Part shown: positions 37,099 to 46,650 of the stretch, in pieces | Layout of the letters: each line of letters opens with the position of its first letter | Position numbering within the stretch: position 1 is the stretch's first letter | Source: Eubacterium ramulus ATCC 29099 | Lineage (GTDB): Bacteria > Bacillota > Clostridia > Lachnospirales > Lachnospiraceae | Reading direction: 5' to 3' | Assembly (NCBI RefSeq): GCF_000469345.1 | Contig: NZ_KI271169.1 | Coordinates: 29,517-80,366 of the forward strand | DNA: 50,850 nucleotides | Notes under the pieces: generated by a model | Databases searched by the model: none | What the model was told of the DNA's origin: nothing | What the model saw: the letters and a program-made list of their open reading frames with translations, nothing else | Made by a program: the position numbers and the translations under genes

Positions 37099-40020
37099 TT
37101 GAAACCAGAATTGAGTCAGTTAAACGCTTATGAAATCAGAGAGGAGAAAAGACTGGATGACATTCATTCAGACGGCATATTGCTGGTGCACAAAAAGAGT
37201 GGTGCACGTATCTGTGTTATGTCGAATGAAGATGTCAATAAAGTATTTTATATCGCATTCCGCACACCGCCAAAGGACAGCACCGGTGTACCGCATATCA
37301 TTGAGCATACCGTATTATGCGGCAGTAAAAAATTCCCGGTGAAGGATCCTTTTATTGAGTTGGTAAAAGGCTCTCTCAATACATTTTTAAATGCAATGAC
37401 TTATCCGGATAAAACCATTTATCCGGTGGCAAGCTGCAATGACAAAGATTTTCAGAATCTGATGGATGTTTATCTGGACAGTGTATTTTCACCGAACATT
37501 TATAAGGAACAGAACATCTTCCGTCAGGAGGGCTGGCATTATGAATTGAACAGTCCGGAAGACGAGCTGACGCTGAACGGTGTTGTATACAATGAGATGA
37601 AAGGCGCCTTTTCTTCTGCAGATGGTGTGCTGGATCGTGAGATTTTACGCTCCTTATTCCCGGATACTCCATACAGCAATGAGTCCGGCGGAGATCCGCA
37701 GGTGATTCCGGAGCTGACTTACGAGGCGTATCTGGATTTCCATCGTCAGTATTATCATCCATCCAATTCCTGGATCTATCTGTATGGTGATATGGATGTG
37801 GTGGAAAAACTGAAGTGGTTGGATCAGGAATATTTAAGCAATTATGACAGAATCAATGTGGATTCTGCGATTCCGGAGCAGGCACCTTTTACAGAACCGG
37901 TGGAACATGAGATTCCATATTCTATCTCCAGTACAGACAGTACAGAAAACAATACGTATCTGTCCTGCAACTGGGCGGTTGGAAACAATCTGAACAGAGA
38001 GCAGTATATTGCGTTTGATATTCTGGATTATGCTCTGCTCAGTACCCAGGGTGCACCGATCAAACAGGCTCTGCTGGATGCGGGGATCGGCACGGATATC
38101 TATGGTGGTTATGACAGCAGCAGCTATCAGCCGGTTTTCTCGATTGTTGCAAAACATGCCAATGCTTCCGATCAGAAGCGTTTCGTCCAGATCATCCGTA
38201 AGGTGCTGCAGGAGCAGGTGGAGAACGGAATTAACAAAAAGACATTGCTGGCTGCTATTAACGGTTCGGAGTTTAAGTTCCGTGAGGCAGATTTTGGACG
38301 TTTCCCAAAAGGACTGATGTTTGGCCTGCAGATCATGGACAGCTGGCTGTATGATGAGAATGCACCATTCCTTCATATAGAAGAACTGGGTGTTTACGAT
38401 TATCTGCGAAAACAACTGGAAACGGATTATTTTGAACAGTTGATCCAGAAATATTTTCTGGATAATACACATAATGCACTTGTCCGTGTTGTTCCGGAGG
38501 TTGGCCTGACCGGTAAACGGGAACAGGCATTAAAAGAAAAACTGCAGGCATATAAAGCGTCTCTGAGCAAAGAGGAGATTGACAAACTTGTAGAAGAGAC
38601 GAAGGCACTGGAAATATATGAGGAAGAGCCATCTACCAAGGAACAGCTTGAGACCATTCCGCTGCTTTCCCGTGAGGATATGAAGCAGACAAGTGAACCT
38701 TATAAGAATGCGGAAGAAACGATCAATGGTATTCCGTATCTGTGGCATGAGTATCAGACGAATGGTATTGTATATCTGGATCTGCTGTTTGATGCACATC
38801 ATATTTCTGAGGAACTGATTCCGTATCTTGGCATTTTGAAAATACTGATGGGTAAATTAAATACATCGGATTACAGCTATACAGATTTTACGGATGAAGT
38901 CAATCTGTATACCGGAGGTATTTCCAATGAAGTAAATGTCACAGGAGATGTGCAGCGGGCAGACTGCTATCAGGTAAAATATGAAGTCCGTCTGAAGACA
39001 CTGAAATCCAATCTCAGCCGTGGCGTGGAATTGATCCGAAGTATGATGCTTTCTACACAGTTCACAGATGAAAAACGTATTTATGAGGTGCTGGCACAGG
39101 TTAAATCCAGACTTCGCAATGAACTCAGTGACAGCGGTAATGTGGTTTCTGCGACAAGGGCATTATCTTATTATTCAAAGCGGGCAAAATATGCAGACAG
39201 CATTCAGGGTATCGGATTTTATGAAAGCCTTGACCGGATTGTGGCAGCATATGAGACAGAAAAGCAGAAACTGATGGAAAAAATGCAGGAAGTATGCAGT
39301 CTGATCTTTCAATCACAAAATCTTCTGGTCAGTGTCACCAGTGATGCAGCCGGATACGCAGCACTCAAGGAGTTGTCTGTACAGCTTACCGAAGGATTGT
39401 ATGCGGATACAGCAAAGGAACATGTGGAAATCTCCCTGCCGGAACAGAAGAATGAAGGATTTCTGGACGCTTCCCAGATTCAGTATGTGTCTCTGGCGGG
39501 TAATTTTGCAAAGGGAGGAGCTTCCTACAACGGTTCTATGCGTGTGTTTAGAGTAATCATGAATTATGAGTATCTGTGGCAGAATATCCGTGTCAAGGGC
39601 GGTGCTTATGGATGCAGCACAAATATAGGCAGAAACGGGGACGTATGCTTTTTGTCTTACCGTGATCCGAATCTGGGACGTACTTTGGATGTGTATCGTG
39701 GTGTGCCGGAGTATTTGAAAAATTTTGAGATAGATGAGCGTGGTATGACCCGCTTTGTCATTGGTGCTTTCAGTGAACTGGACGCTCCGCTGACACCGTT
39801 AAGCCAGGGCAGAAGATCACTGCTTTCTTATCTGACCGGTGTAACTTACGAGATGATCCAGGAAGAGCGGCAGCAGGCACTGCACACACGTCCGCAGGAT
39901 ATCAAAGATCTTGCAGATGTTATGCAGACAGCATTGAATCACAGCTATATCTGTGCCATCGGAAATGAAGGAAAATTGCAGGAAGAATCAGACCTGTTTG
40001 ATGTATTAGAAACGTTGTAA
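37099..40020 (+). CDS. M16C family insulinase-type peptidase (presequence protease-like)
   Basis: 973 residues. The inverted zinc motif HxxEH is HIIEH in GVPHIIEHTVLCGS near residue 65, and the distal zinc Glu is in VVYNEMKGAF near 165. This is the one-chain M16C arrangement with two M16 halves, similar to mitochondrial presequence protease; it degrades peptides in the cytoplasm, as there is no signal peptide. The start is TTG 37099 (MKPELSQLNAYEI), 8 bases after GGAGGA (37085-37090); the open frame extends 132 bases further upstream but lacks homology-like sequence. era follows after 13 bases. Confidence 0.92.
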   Translation: MKPELSQLNAYEIREEKRLDDIHSDGILLVHKKSGARICVMSNEDVNKVFYIAFRTPPKDSTGVPHIIEHTVLCGSKKFPVKDPFIELVKGSLNTFLNAMTYPDKTIYPVASCNDKDFQNLMDVYLDSVFSPNIYKEQNIFRQEGWHYELNSPEDELTLNGVVYNEMKGAFSSADGVLDREILRSLFPDTPYSNESGGDPQVIPELTYEAYLDFHRQYYHPSNSWIYLYGDMDVVEKLKWLDQEYLSNYDRINVDSAIPEQAPFTEPVEHEIPYSISSTDSTENNTYLSCNWAVGNNLNREQYIAFDILDYALLSTQGAPIKQALLDAGIGTDIYGGYDSSSYQPVFSIVAKHANASDQKRFVQIIRKVLQEQVENGINKKTLLAAINGSEFKFREADFGRFPKGLMFGLQIMDSWLYDENAPFLHIEELGVYDYLRKQLETDYFEQLIQKYFLDNTHNALVRVVPEVGLTGKREQALKEKLQAYKASLSKEEIDKLVEETKALEIYEEEPSTKEQLETIPLLSREDMKQTSEPYKNAEETINGIPYLWHEYQTNGIVYLDLLFDAHHISEELIPYLGILKILMGKLNTSDYSYTDFTDEVNLYTGGISNEVNVTGDVQRADCYQVKYEVRLKTLKSNLSRGVELIRSMMLSTQFTDEKRIYEVLAQVKSRLRNELSDSGNVVSATRALSYYSKRAKYADSIQGIGFYESLDRIVAAYETEKQKLMEKMQEVCSLIFQSQNLLVSVTSDAAGYAALKELSVQLTEGLYADTAKEHVEISLPEQKNEGFLDASQIQYVSLAGNFAKGGASYNGSMRVFRVIMNYEYLWQNIRVKGGAYGCSTNIGRNGDVCFLSYRDPNLGRTLDVYRGVPEYLKNFEIDERGMTRFVIGAFSELDAPLTPLSQGRRSLLSYLTGVTYEMIQEERQQALHTRPQDIKDLADVMQTALNHSYICAIGNEGKLQEESDLFDVLETL

Positions 40021-40033
40021 AAGGAGATAACAT

Positions 40034-40936
40034 ATGAATGCAAATTTTAAATCAGGTTTTGTGACACTGATTGGCAGACCGAATGTAGGTAAATCTACAT
40101 TGATGAATCAGCTGATCGGTCAGAAAATCGCCATTACATCTAAAAAACCACAGACCACAAGAAATCGGATCCAGACTGTGTATACAGACACAGACCGGGG
40201 GCAGATCGTATTTCTGGATACACCGGGTATTCACAAAGCAAAAAACAAACTGGGTGAATATATGGTGACTGTTGCGGAGCGTACGTTACAGGATGTGGAT
40301 GTGATTGTATGGCTGGTAGAACCGAGCACTTTTATTGGTGCCGGTGAGCAGCATATTGCAGAGCAGCTGCGCAAATCCAATCTGCCTGTGATCCTGGTCA
40401 TCAACAAGACGGATACAGTAAAAAAAGAAGAAGTATTGCTGTTTATCGATGCATACCGCAAACTTCTGGATTTTGCTGAGATTATTCCGGCATCTGCGCT
40501 GCATGGGGATAATACAGATACGATCATTGATATGATTTTTAAATATCTGCCGTATGGTCCGATGTTTTACGATGAAGATACTGTGACTGATCAGCCGGAG
40601 CGTCAGATCGTGGCAGAGATCATCCGTGAGAAAGCGCTGCATGCACTGGACGAGGAAATCCCACACGGTATTGCGGTAACGATTGAGTCCATGAAACAGA
40701 GAAAGAACGGAATTACGGATATTGAGGCTACCATTATCTGTGAGCGGGATTCTCATAAGGGAATCATCATCGGAAAAGGTGGAGCGATGCTGAAAAAGAT
40801 TGGAAGTAATGCCCGTTTTGAAATTGAAAAACTGCTGGAAGGCAAAGTCAACCTGCGTCTCTGGGTAAAAGTGCGTAAAGGCTGGCGTGACAGCGATATC
40901 CAGATGAAAAATTTTGGATATAACATCAACGAATAA
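40034..40936 (+). CDS. era: Ribosome assembly GTPase Era
   Basis: 300 residues. G motifs: GRPNVGKST (residues 14-22), DTPGIHKAKN near 62 and NKTD near 124. The C-terminal KH domain (HKGIIIGKGGAMLKKIG near residue 240) binds the 3' end of 16S rRNA during 30S maturation. AAGGAG lies 7 bases before ATG 40034. era-yqzL-recO follows the Bacillus order. Confidence 0.97.
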   Translation: MNANFKSGFVTLIGRPNVGKSTLMNQLIGQKIAITSKKPQTTRNRIQTVYTDTDRGQIVFLDTPGIHKAKNKLGEYMVTVAERTLQDVDVIVWLVEPSTFIGAGEQHIAEQLRKSNLPVILVINKTDTVKKEEVLLFIDAYRKLLDFAEIIPASALHGDNTDTIIDMIFKYLPYGPMFYDEDTVTDQPERQIVAEIIREKALHALDEEIPHGIAVTIESMKQRKNGITDIEATIICERDSHKGIIIGKGGAMLKKIGSNARFEIEKLLEGKVNLRLWVKVRKGWRDSDIQMKNFGYNINE

Positions 40937-40994
40937 TCCGTAACAGACTGCATACTCTAACAGTATCTGGAGAAGAGATAAGGGGGAGTATGCA

Positions 40995-41186
40995 ATGGAA
41001 GATAAAAAATGGCTGAGTTTTGAAAAAAGCGGACGGGTTTCTGATTATCTGACTTACTGTCGCAGCAGTATTGGAAAATATGCAGACTATGAGACCGACA
41101 GCCAGGGAAGAAGTGGAATGATTTATGGGGCAGACTTGCATTCTGACAGGAATGATCCTGAATACGATGCCGGTGGGAGAATATGA
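40995..41186 (+). CDS. YqzL-like small protein between era and recO
   Basis: 63 residues. The N-terminus KKWLSFEKSGRVSDYLTYCRS resembles YqzL of Bacillus, whose gene lies at the same place between era and recO (aromatic-x2-F-x2-[ST]G-x3-YL pattern). An AAGGGGGAG ribosome site supports ATG 40995. Its last 62 bases overlap the start of recO in another frame, unusual but compatible with translational coupling. Function unknown. Confidence 0.62.
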   Translation: MEDKKWLSFEKSGRVSDYLTYCRSSIGKYADYETDSQGRSGMIYGADLHSDRNDPEYDAGGRI

Positions 41187-41856
41187 TAAGAGAATTACAA
41201 TATTAACCCGGGAACGCGGAAAAATCACTGCTTTTGCCCGGGGAGCCAGAAGACCGAAAAGTTCCTTGCAGGCGGCAACGAACCTGTTTTGCTTTGGTAC
41301 GTTTGAGGCCTATGAGGGACGCAGTTCCTATACGGTGGTGAAGGCGGAGATCAGTAATTACTTCCGGGAACTTGCCATGGATCTGGATAAGACGTATTAT
41401 GGTTGTTACTTTCTGGAACTGGCAGACTATTTCTGCCAGGAAAACAACGACTGTATCAATCAGCTGAAACTGGTATATCAGACATTGCGGGCACTCAATG
41501 TACCGTCTTTGTCACCGAAACTGGTGCGGGTGATCTATGAACTGAAGACACTGGTGTATTTTGGTGTATATCCGAATGTGTTTGCATGTACTTCCTGTGG
41601 CAGCCGGGAACAGCTTTGGTGCTTTGATGAAAAAAGTAACGGTGTCATGTGCAGGGAATGTCAGCCGGGTCCCGTGAAATATCCGCTGGATGAAGCAGCG
41701 TTATATACGATGCAGTACATAGTGACAGCACCGGTGGAAAAGCTGTACACCTTTACTGTTACGGAGGAAGTTCTTGGACAGGTAACAAAGCTGATTCAGT
41801 ATTATATGAGACAGTATGTGGAAAAAGAATTGAAGACCCCTGTTTTTTTATCTTAG
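41125..41856 (+). CDS. recO: DNA repair protein RecO
   Basis: 243 residues; loads RecA with RecR/RecF onto SSB-coated DNA. The N-terminal OB fold starts TGMILNTMPVGEYDKRITILTRERGKITAFARGARRP (landmarks GMILNTMPVGEYDK and ARGARR), and the zinc site is CTSC ... CREC near residues 152-175. ATG 41125 gives the usual N-terminal length, but the ribosome site is weak; expression may depend on the overlapping upstream small gene. Confidence 0.93.
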   Translation: MGQTCILTGMILNTMPVGEYDKRITILTRERGKITAFARGARRPKSSLQAATNLFCFGTFEAYEGRSSYTVVKAEISNYFRELAMDLDKTYYGCYFLELADYFCQENNDCINQLKLVYQTLRALNVPSLSPKLVRVIYELKTLVYFGVYPNVFACTSCGSREQLWCFDEKSNGVMCRECQPGPVKYPLDEAALYTMQYIVTAPVEKLYTFTVTEEVLGQVTKLIQYYMRQYVEKELKTPVFLS

Positions 41857-41862
41857 GAATAC

Positions 41863-41891
41863 TTGCAATCAGAGGCGTAAACCGTTATAAT
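41863..41891 (+). promoter_or_regulatory. Promoter of the lipoprotein (and probably glyQS) gene
   Basis: TTGCAA (41863-41868), 17-bp spacer, perfect TATAAT (41886-41891). The leader of about 125 bases contains GTAAAGTAG (41904-41912) pairing with CTGCTTTAC (41957-41965). I find no T-box core or specifier there. Confidence 0.72.
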
Positions 41892-42025
41892 TTAGAAATT
41901 GATGTAAAGTAGTATGAATGTGCAGTGATTCTTGGACTGTGGACAGAATGAATGTTCTGCTTTACAGAGAGTACAGAATAGCATAGAAACAGGGCATTCT
42001 TGAACCTGAAGCTGGAGGATAAGAG

Positions 42026-42646
42026 ATGAAAAAAAGAATGGCGGCGCTTGGCTGTTGCATCGGTATGAGTGTGCTGCTTGGAGCATGCGGAGCTAAACTG
42101 GATGTGCAGGAGAATACGATCGCATTACAGAAAAGCGGCAAAGTTCTGGAAGCAGCCGTAGAATCTTTTGATCAGTCCTATTATGACGAGGAAGAACTCA
42201 ATACTTACGTGCAGAAAGCTGTGGAGGCATATACACAGGAACATGGAAAGAAATCTGTTTCTGTGACAGATTCAAAAGTAGAAGAGAAAAAGGCATATCT
42301 TACTCTGCAATATGAAGATGCAGAGACATTCAGTGATTTTTCAGGTGTTGAGTGCTTTTCCGGAAGTATTGTGGAAGCACAGGCTGCCGGCTATGATTTT
42401 GATCTGGATTTTTATCCGGTGACAGAAGGCAAGGCAGACAAGAAATCCGTGAAAGGATCCACGTTGCTGAAAGAGGATGATTTGAAGGTGCTGATCGTAA
42501 AAGCAAATTCAGATCTGATCGTTCCGGGAAAAATTGTATATGTATCCGCAGATGGAACTGAAGTGACATCAGAGAAACAGGTAAATGTCACACAGAAGAA
42601 GCAGGATACAGACGAAGCGGTACTGGTTTATGTACTATATCAATAG
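42026..42646 (+). CDS. Putative lipoprotein of unknown function
   Basis: 206 residues. The signal is MKKRMAALGCCIGMSVLLGAC with lipobox LGAC and lipidated Cys21, so the mature protein is anchored outside the membrane. The rest is acidic and Lys-rich, mixed alpha/beta in appearance, with VQKAVEAYTQEHGKKSVSV near residue 58 and a beta-rich C-terminus (KIVYVSADGTEVTSEKQVNV). I do not recognise a family with confidence. It is followed 45 bases later by glyQS and probably shares its promoter. Confidence 0.82.
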   Translation: MKKRMAALGCCIGMSVLLGACGAKLDVQENTIALQKSGKVLEAAVESFDQSYYDEEELNTYVQKAVEAYTQEHGKKSVSVTDSKVEEKKAYLTLQYEDAETFSDFSGVECFSGSIVEAQAAGYDFDLDFYPVTEGKADKKSVKGSTLLKEDDLKVLIVKANSDLIVPGKIVYVSADGTEVTSEKQVNVTQKKQDTDEAVLVYVLYQ

Positions 42647-42691
42647 GAATTGAAGGATACTTCAAAATAAATGGAAGAAAGAGGACATATA

Positions 42692-44089
42692 ATGGAAAAG
42701 ACAATGGAGAAAATTGTGGCACTGGCAAAATCCAGAGGATTTGTATATCCGGGATCTGAGATTTACGGTGGACTTGCAAATACATGGGATTATGGTAATC
42801 TTGGTGTAGAACTGAAGAACAATGTAAAAAAAGCATGGTGGCAGAAATTTATCCAGGAGAGTCCGTACAACGTAGGTGTTGATTGTGCAATCCTGATGAA
42901 TCCGCAGACATGGGTGGCATCCGGACATCTTGGCGGGTTTTCTGATCCGCTGATGGATTGTAAAGAGTGCCATGAGCGTTTTCGTGCAGATAAGATCATT
43001 GAGGATTTTGCTGAGGAAAACCACATTGAATTAAAGGGTTCCGTAGATGGATGGACACAGGAAGAGATGAAAAACTTTATCACGGATAACAATGTACCGT
43101 GTCCGACCTGTGGCAAACATAATTTTACAGATATCCGTCAGTTCAACCTGATGTTCAAGACATTTCAGGGTGTTACAGAGGATGCAAAAAATACCGTATA
43201 TCTTCGTCCGGAGACAGCACAGGGCATTTTCGTAAACTTCAAAAATGTACAGCGTACATCCAGAAAGAAAATCCCGTTTGGTATCGGACAGATTGGTAAA
43301 TCTTTCCGTAATGAGATCACACCGGGTAACTTTACATTCCGTACCAGAGAGTTCGAACAGATGGAGCTTGAGTTCTTCTGCGAGCCGGATACCGATCTGG
43401 AGTGGTTTGATTATTGGAGAAACTTCTGTATCAACTGGCTGAAATCTCTTGGAATGAAAGAAGAAGAGATGCGTGTCCGCGATCATGATCAGGAGGAGTT
43501 ATCCTTCTACAGTAAAGCAACTAGTGATATTGAGTTTTTATTCCCGTTTGGATGGGGGGAACTCTGGGGGATTGCAGACCGTACCGATTATGATCTGACT
43601 CAGCATCAAAATACATCCGGTCAGGATCTGACGTACTTTGATGACCAGAAAAATACAAAATATATCCCATACGTTATTGAACCGTCTCTCGGTGCAGACC
43701 GCGTGGTGCTTGCATTCCTGTGTGGTGCATATGATGAAGAAAACATCGGAACAGAGGAGAAACCGGATGTAAGAACCGTTCTTCATTTTCATCCGGCACT
43801 GGCTCCGGTTAAGATTGGTGTCCTTCCGTTATCCAAGAAATTAAATGACGGCGCTGAGAAAGTATTTGAGCAGCTTTGCAAAAAATACAACTGTGAGTTT
43901 GATGACAGAGGAAACATTGGTAAACGTTATCGTCGCCAGGATGAGATCGGTACACCGTTCTGTGTTACATACGATTTTGATTCCGAAGAAGATCATGCAG
44001 TTACTGTCCGTGACCGTGATACGATGGAACAGGTTCGCATTCCGATTGCTGAACTGGATGCTTATTTCGCAGACAAGTTTACATTCTAA
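42692..44089 (+). CDS. glyS: Glycyl-tRNA synthetase (single-chain, alpha2 type)
   Basis: 465 residues; class II synthetase of the archaeal/eukaryotic type found in many Firmicutes, not the alpha2beta2 type. Motif 2 region is [24 protein letters not shown] (landmarks [17 protein letters not shown]), motif 3 is [14 protein letters not shown] near residue 335, and the C-terminal anticodon-binding domain follows ([14 protein letters not shown]). ATG 42692 ([17 protein letters not shown]) after AGAGGA is preferred to ATG 42671. No T-box leader is evident directly upstream. Confidence 0.96.
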   Translation: MEKTMEKIVALAKSRGFVYPGSEIYGGLANTWDYGNLGVELKNNVKKAWWQKFIQESPYNVGVDCAILMNPQTWVASGHLGGFSDPLMDCKECHERFRADKIIEDFAEENHIELKGSVDGWTQEEMKNFITDNNVPCPTCGKHNFTDIRQFNLMFKTFQGVTEDAKNTVYLRPETAQGIFVNFKNVQRTSRKKIPFGIGQIGKSFRNEITPGNFTFRTREFEQMELEFFCEPDTDLEWFDYWRNFCINWLKSLGMKEEEMRVRDHDQEELSFYSKATSDIEFLFPFGWGELWGIADRTDYDLTQHQNTSGQDLTYFDDQKNTKYIPYVIEPSLGADRVVLAFLCGAYDEENIGTEEKPDVRTVLHFHPALAPVKIGVLPLSKKLNDGAEKVFEQLCKKYNCEFDDRGNIGKRYRRQDEIGTPFCVTYDFDSEEDHAVTVRDRDTMEQVRIPIAELDAYFADKFTF

Positions 44090-44112
44090 CGTGTGTTCAT
44101 GAGCAAGTAGCG

Positions 44113-44137
44113 AAAGCGGATTGCGAATGTCCGCTTT
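44113..44137 (+). terminator. First hairpin after glyS
   Basis: AAAGCGGA (44113-44120) pairs with TCCGCTTT (44130-44137), followed by ACTATG with no T-run. It may stabilise the mRNA end. Part of it (TCCGCTTTACT) recurs after trmD. Confidence 0.4.
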
Positions 44138-44149
44138 ACTATGATATTG

Positions 44150-44196
44150 CAGCCCTTATGAATGGTGGTCAACCGTTCCTAAGGGCTGTTCTTATT
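44150..44196 (+). terminator. Terminator after glyS
   Basis: CAGCCCTTA (44150-44158) pairs with TAAGGGCTG (44180-44188), with an inner GGT/ACC, followed by TTCTTATT. Confidence 0.75.
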
Positions 44197-44311
44197 AAAA
44201 AAGAAATATGTGCTATTGATGCTTTTAAACGCATAAGGGTGTGATAGCATACTTCCTTGAGAAATTATGCAGAGTGTCAGAAAAAAGTTTTGAAGTGTAA
44301 AGAAAAAATAC

Positions 44312-44340
44312 TTGACAGGAAAAAATAAGTGTGATAATCT
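44312..44340 (+). promoter_or_regulatory. Promoter of ylxM-ffh
   Basis: TTGACA (44312-44317), 17-bp spacer, TAATCT (44335-44340), 16 bases before the ylxM start codon, so the leader is very short. Confidence 0.75.
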
Positions 44341-44356
44341 AGCAAAGGTGATTGAC

Positions 44357-44701
44357 ATGGAGAAAATTGGACGTCAGGTCTTTTTGTATGATTTTTATGG
44401 AGAATTGCTCACAGAGCATCAGAAACGTGTATATGAAGATGTTGTACTCAATGATATGTCATTGAGTGAGATTGCTGAGGAACTCGGAATCAGCCGTCAG
44501 GGTGTACATGATCTGGTAAAGCGATGTGATAAGATCCTTGCCGGATATGAAGAAAAACTTCATCTGGTAGAACGCTTCTGGAAGACAAAAGAAGATGTTT
44601 CAAAGATTCGTGATCTGTCACTTCATTATAACAAGGACTGTATTGCACAGACAATGGAGGAAATCAATCAGATTTCCGGACGGATTTTGGAGGAATTATA
44701 A
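44357..44701 (+). CDS. ylxM: YlxM family helix-turn-helix protein, SRP-associated
   Basis: 114 residues with a sigma-70 region 4-like helix-turn-helix: LTEHQKRVYEDVVLNDMSLSEIAEELGISRQGVHDLVKR (landmarks SLSEIAEELGISRQGVHD near residue 35). YlxM is encoded next to ffh in Firmicutes and in streptococci modulates SRP assembly. I use ATG 44357 (MEKIGRQVFLYDFYG), preceded by AAAGGTGA; the longer frame overlaps the promoter. It ends 2 bases before ffh. Confidence 0.93.
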   Translation: MEKIGRQVFLYDFYGELLTEHQKRVYEDVVLNDMSLSEIAEELGISRQGVHDLVKRCDKILAGYEEKLHLVERFWKTKEDVSKIRDLSLHYNKDCIAQTMEEINQISGRILEEL

Positions 44702-44703
44702 GT

Positions 44704-46059
44704 ATGGCATTTGACAGCTTATCCGAAAAACTGCAAAATGTATTTAAAAACCTGCGCAGCAAGGGCCGGCTGACAGAGGCAGATGTGAAAGCTGCCCTGA
44801 AAGAAGTTAAGATGGCGTTGCTGGAAGCAGATGTAAACTTTAAAGTGGTGAAGCAGTTTGTGAAATCTGTACAGGAACGTGCGATTGGTGCAGACGTAAT
44901 GAATGGTCTGAATCCGGGACAGATGGTCATTAAGATCGTAAACGAAGAGATGATCAAAATGATGGGTTCCGAGACAACAGAGTTAAAACTTCGTCCGGGA
45001 CAGGCAACGACGATCATTATGATGGTTGGTCTGCAGGGTGCTGGTAAAACGACAACAACTGCAAAACTTGCAGGGAAATTCAAACTCAAAGGAAAGAAAC
45101 CACTTCTGGTTGCCTGCGACGTTTATCGTCCGGCTGCGATCCAGCAGTTACAGGTTAACGGTGAAAAACAGGGTGTGGAAGTATTTACCATGGGCGACGG
45201 ACATAAACCGGTCAATATTGCAAAAGCAGCGGTAGAGCATGCGGCAAAAAACGGTAATAATGTTGTCATTCTCGATACGGCTGGTCGTCTTCATGTAGAT
45301 GAAGATATGATGGATGAGCTGATTGAGATTAAAGAAAATGTGGATGTAGCGCAGACGGTTCTGGTAGTAGATGCTATGACTGGTCAGGATGCAGTCAATG
45401 TAGCAAGCACCTTTGATGAGAAAATCGGAATTGATGGAGTGATCCTCACGAAATTAGATGGCGATACCAGAGGTGGTGCCGCACTTTCTATCCGTGCGGT
45501 AACCGGAAAACCGATTCTGTATGCTGGTATGGGAGAAAAGCTTTCTGACCTGGAACAGTTTTATCCGGAGCGAATGGCTTCCCGAATCCTTGGAATGGGT
45601 GATGTACTTACTCTGATCGAGAAGGCGCAGGCAGAGATGGATGATGAGAAAGCTGCAGAGATGGAAAAACGTTTCCGAAAAGCAGAGTTCACATTCAATG
45701 ACTATCTGGATTCTATGAGTCAGATGAAGAAGATGGGCGGTTTTGCGAATGTCCTGAGTATGATGCCGGGAATTGGCGGCGCACAGATGAAGCAGATTGA
45801 AGATGCGATGGATGAGAAGAAGATGGCGCGTATTGAAGCAATCATCTATTCCATGACTCCGGCGGAGCGTGGGGATCCAAATCTGATCAATCCAAGCAGA
45901 AAACGTCGAATTGCGGCAGGTGCCGGTGTGGATATCAGCGAAGTAAACCGTCTGGTAAAGCAATTTGAGCAGGCTCGCAAGATGATGAAACAGATGCCCG
46001 GTATGATGGGCAAAGGTAAACGTGGCGGTAAATTTGGAAATTTCAAGTTTCCTTTTTAA
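44704..46059 (+). CDS. ffh: Signal recognition particle protein Ffh
   Basis: 451 residues; GTPase that binds SRP RNA and signal sequences. N domain, then the G domain with GLQGAGKTTTTAKLA near residue 106, DTAGRLHVDE near 190 and TKLDGDTRGGAAL near 247, and a methionine-rich M domain from about 300 (MKKMGGFANVLSMMPGIGG, MKQMPGMMGKGKRGG). It forms a unit with ylxM and precedes rpsP by 51 bases without a terminator, the usual Firmicutes arrangement. Confidence 0.98.
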   Translation: MAFDSLSEKLQNVFKNLRSKGRLTEADVKAALKEVKMALLEADVNFKVVKQFVKSVQERAIGADVMNGLNPGQMVIKIVNEEMIKMMGSETTELKLRPGQATTIIMMVGLQGAGKTTTTAKLAGKFKLKGKKPLLVACDVYRPAAIQQLQVNGEKQGVEVFTMGDGHKPVNIAKAAVEHAAKNGNNVVILDTAGRLHVDEDMMDELIEIKENVDVAQTVLVVDAMTGQDAVNVASTFDEKIGIDGVILTKLDGDTRGGAALSIRAVTGKPILYAGMGEKLSDLEQFYPERMASRILGMGDVLTLIEKAQAEMDDEKAAEMEKRFRKAEFTFNDYLDSMSQMKKMGGFANVLSMMPGIGGAQMKQIEDAMDEKKMARIEAIIYSMTPAERGDPNLINPSRKRRIAAGAGVDISEVNRLVKQFEQARKMMKQMPGMMGKGKRGGKFGNFKFPF

Positions 46060-46110
46060 CCATATAGCGCGTATGCGCAGTGAAGTAGAAAATTGAGGAG
46101 GTGAAATGAC

Positions 46111-46356
46111 ATGGCAGTTAAAATCAGATTAAGAAGAATGGGACAGAAAAAAGCTCCTTTTTATAGAATCGTAGTAGCAGATTCCAGAAGCCCGAGAGAT
46201 GGTAGATTCATCGATGAGATTGGATATTATGATCCGACAAAAGAGCCGTCTGAGATCCGCGTAGACGAAGAAGCAGCTAAAAAATGGTTAGCAAACGGAG
46301 CACAGCCTACACAGACAGTTGAGAAAATTTTAAAAACAGCTGGTATCGAGAAATAA
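46111..46356 (+). CDS. rpsP: Ribosomal protein S16
   Basis: 81 residues: [26 protein letters not shown] is the standard S16 N-terminus (landmark [19 protein letters not shown]), with GYYDPTKEP near residue 39. GAGGAGG lies before ATG 46111. Codon use is that of highly expressed genes. khpA follows 21 bases later. Confidence 0.98.
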   Translation: MAVKIRLRRMGQKKAPFYRIVVADSRSPRDGRFIDEIGYYDPTKEPSEIRVDEEAAKKWLANGAQPTQTVEKILKTAGIEK

Positions 46357-46377
46357 TAGATTAGTGAGGGAAACGTG

Positions 46378-46608
46378 ATGAAAGAATTAGTAGAAGTAAT
46401 TGCAAAATCACTAGTCGACAATCCTGAAGAAGTTACTGTGACAGAGACAGAGAAAGACCGGGCAACCGTTCTGGAGCTGCATGTTGCACAGGCCGACATG
46501 GGAAAAGTGATCGGTAAGCAGGGCAGAATTGCGAAAGCAATCCGTTCTGTTGTGAAAGCTGCTGCATCTCGCGAGGACAAAAAAGTTATCGTAGAGATCG
46601 TACAGTAA
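46378..46608 (+). CDS. khpA: KH-domain RNA-binding protein KhpA (YlqC)
   Basis: 76 residues, a single KH domain with the GxxG loop GKQG in GKVIGKQGRIAKAIRSVVK near residue 43. KhpA works with KhpB (Jag) as an RNA chaperone in Firmicutes and affects cell division in pneumococcus. The location between rpsP and rimM is conserved. I use ATG 46378; the GTG one codon upstream is the alternative. A strong terminator follows immediately. Confidence 0.94.
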   Translation: MKELVEVIAKSLVDNPEEVTVTETEKDRATVLELHVAQADMGKVIGKQGRIAKAIRSVVKAAASREDKKVIVEIVQ

Positions 46609-46616
46609 AAGGCGAT

Positions 46617-46650
46617 AAGGGACATGGTGTTAAACTATGTCCCTTTTTTT
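46617..46650 (+). terminator. Strong intrinsic terminator between khpA and rimM
   Basis: AAGGGACAT (46617-46625) pairs with ATGTCCCTT (46637-46645), and the stem runs into seven T residues (46644-46650). The rimM start codon is only 13 bases further, with its ribosome site GAAAGGGAG between. Transcription of rimM-trmD therefore depends on readthrough or antitermination, or on a promoter I cannot see. Confidence 0.88.

Noticed and set aside
41892-42025. T-box riboswitch controlling glyS
   Set aside because: I looked for the T-box bulge and antiterminator sequences and a Gly specifier in the leader and found none.
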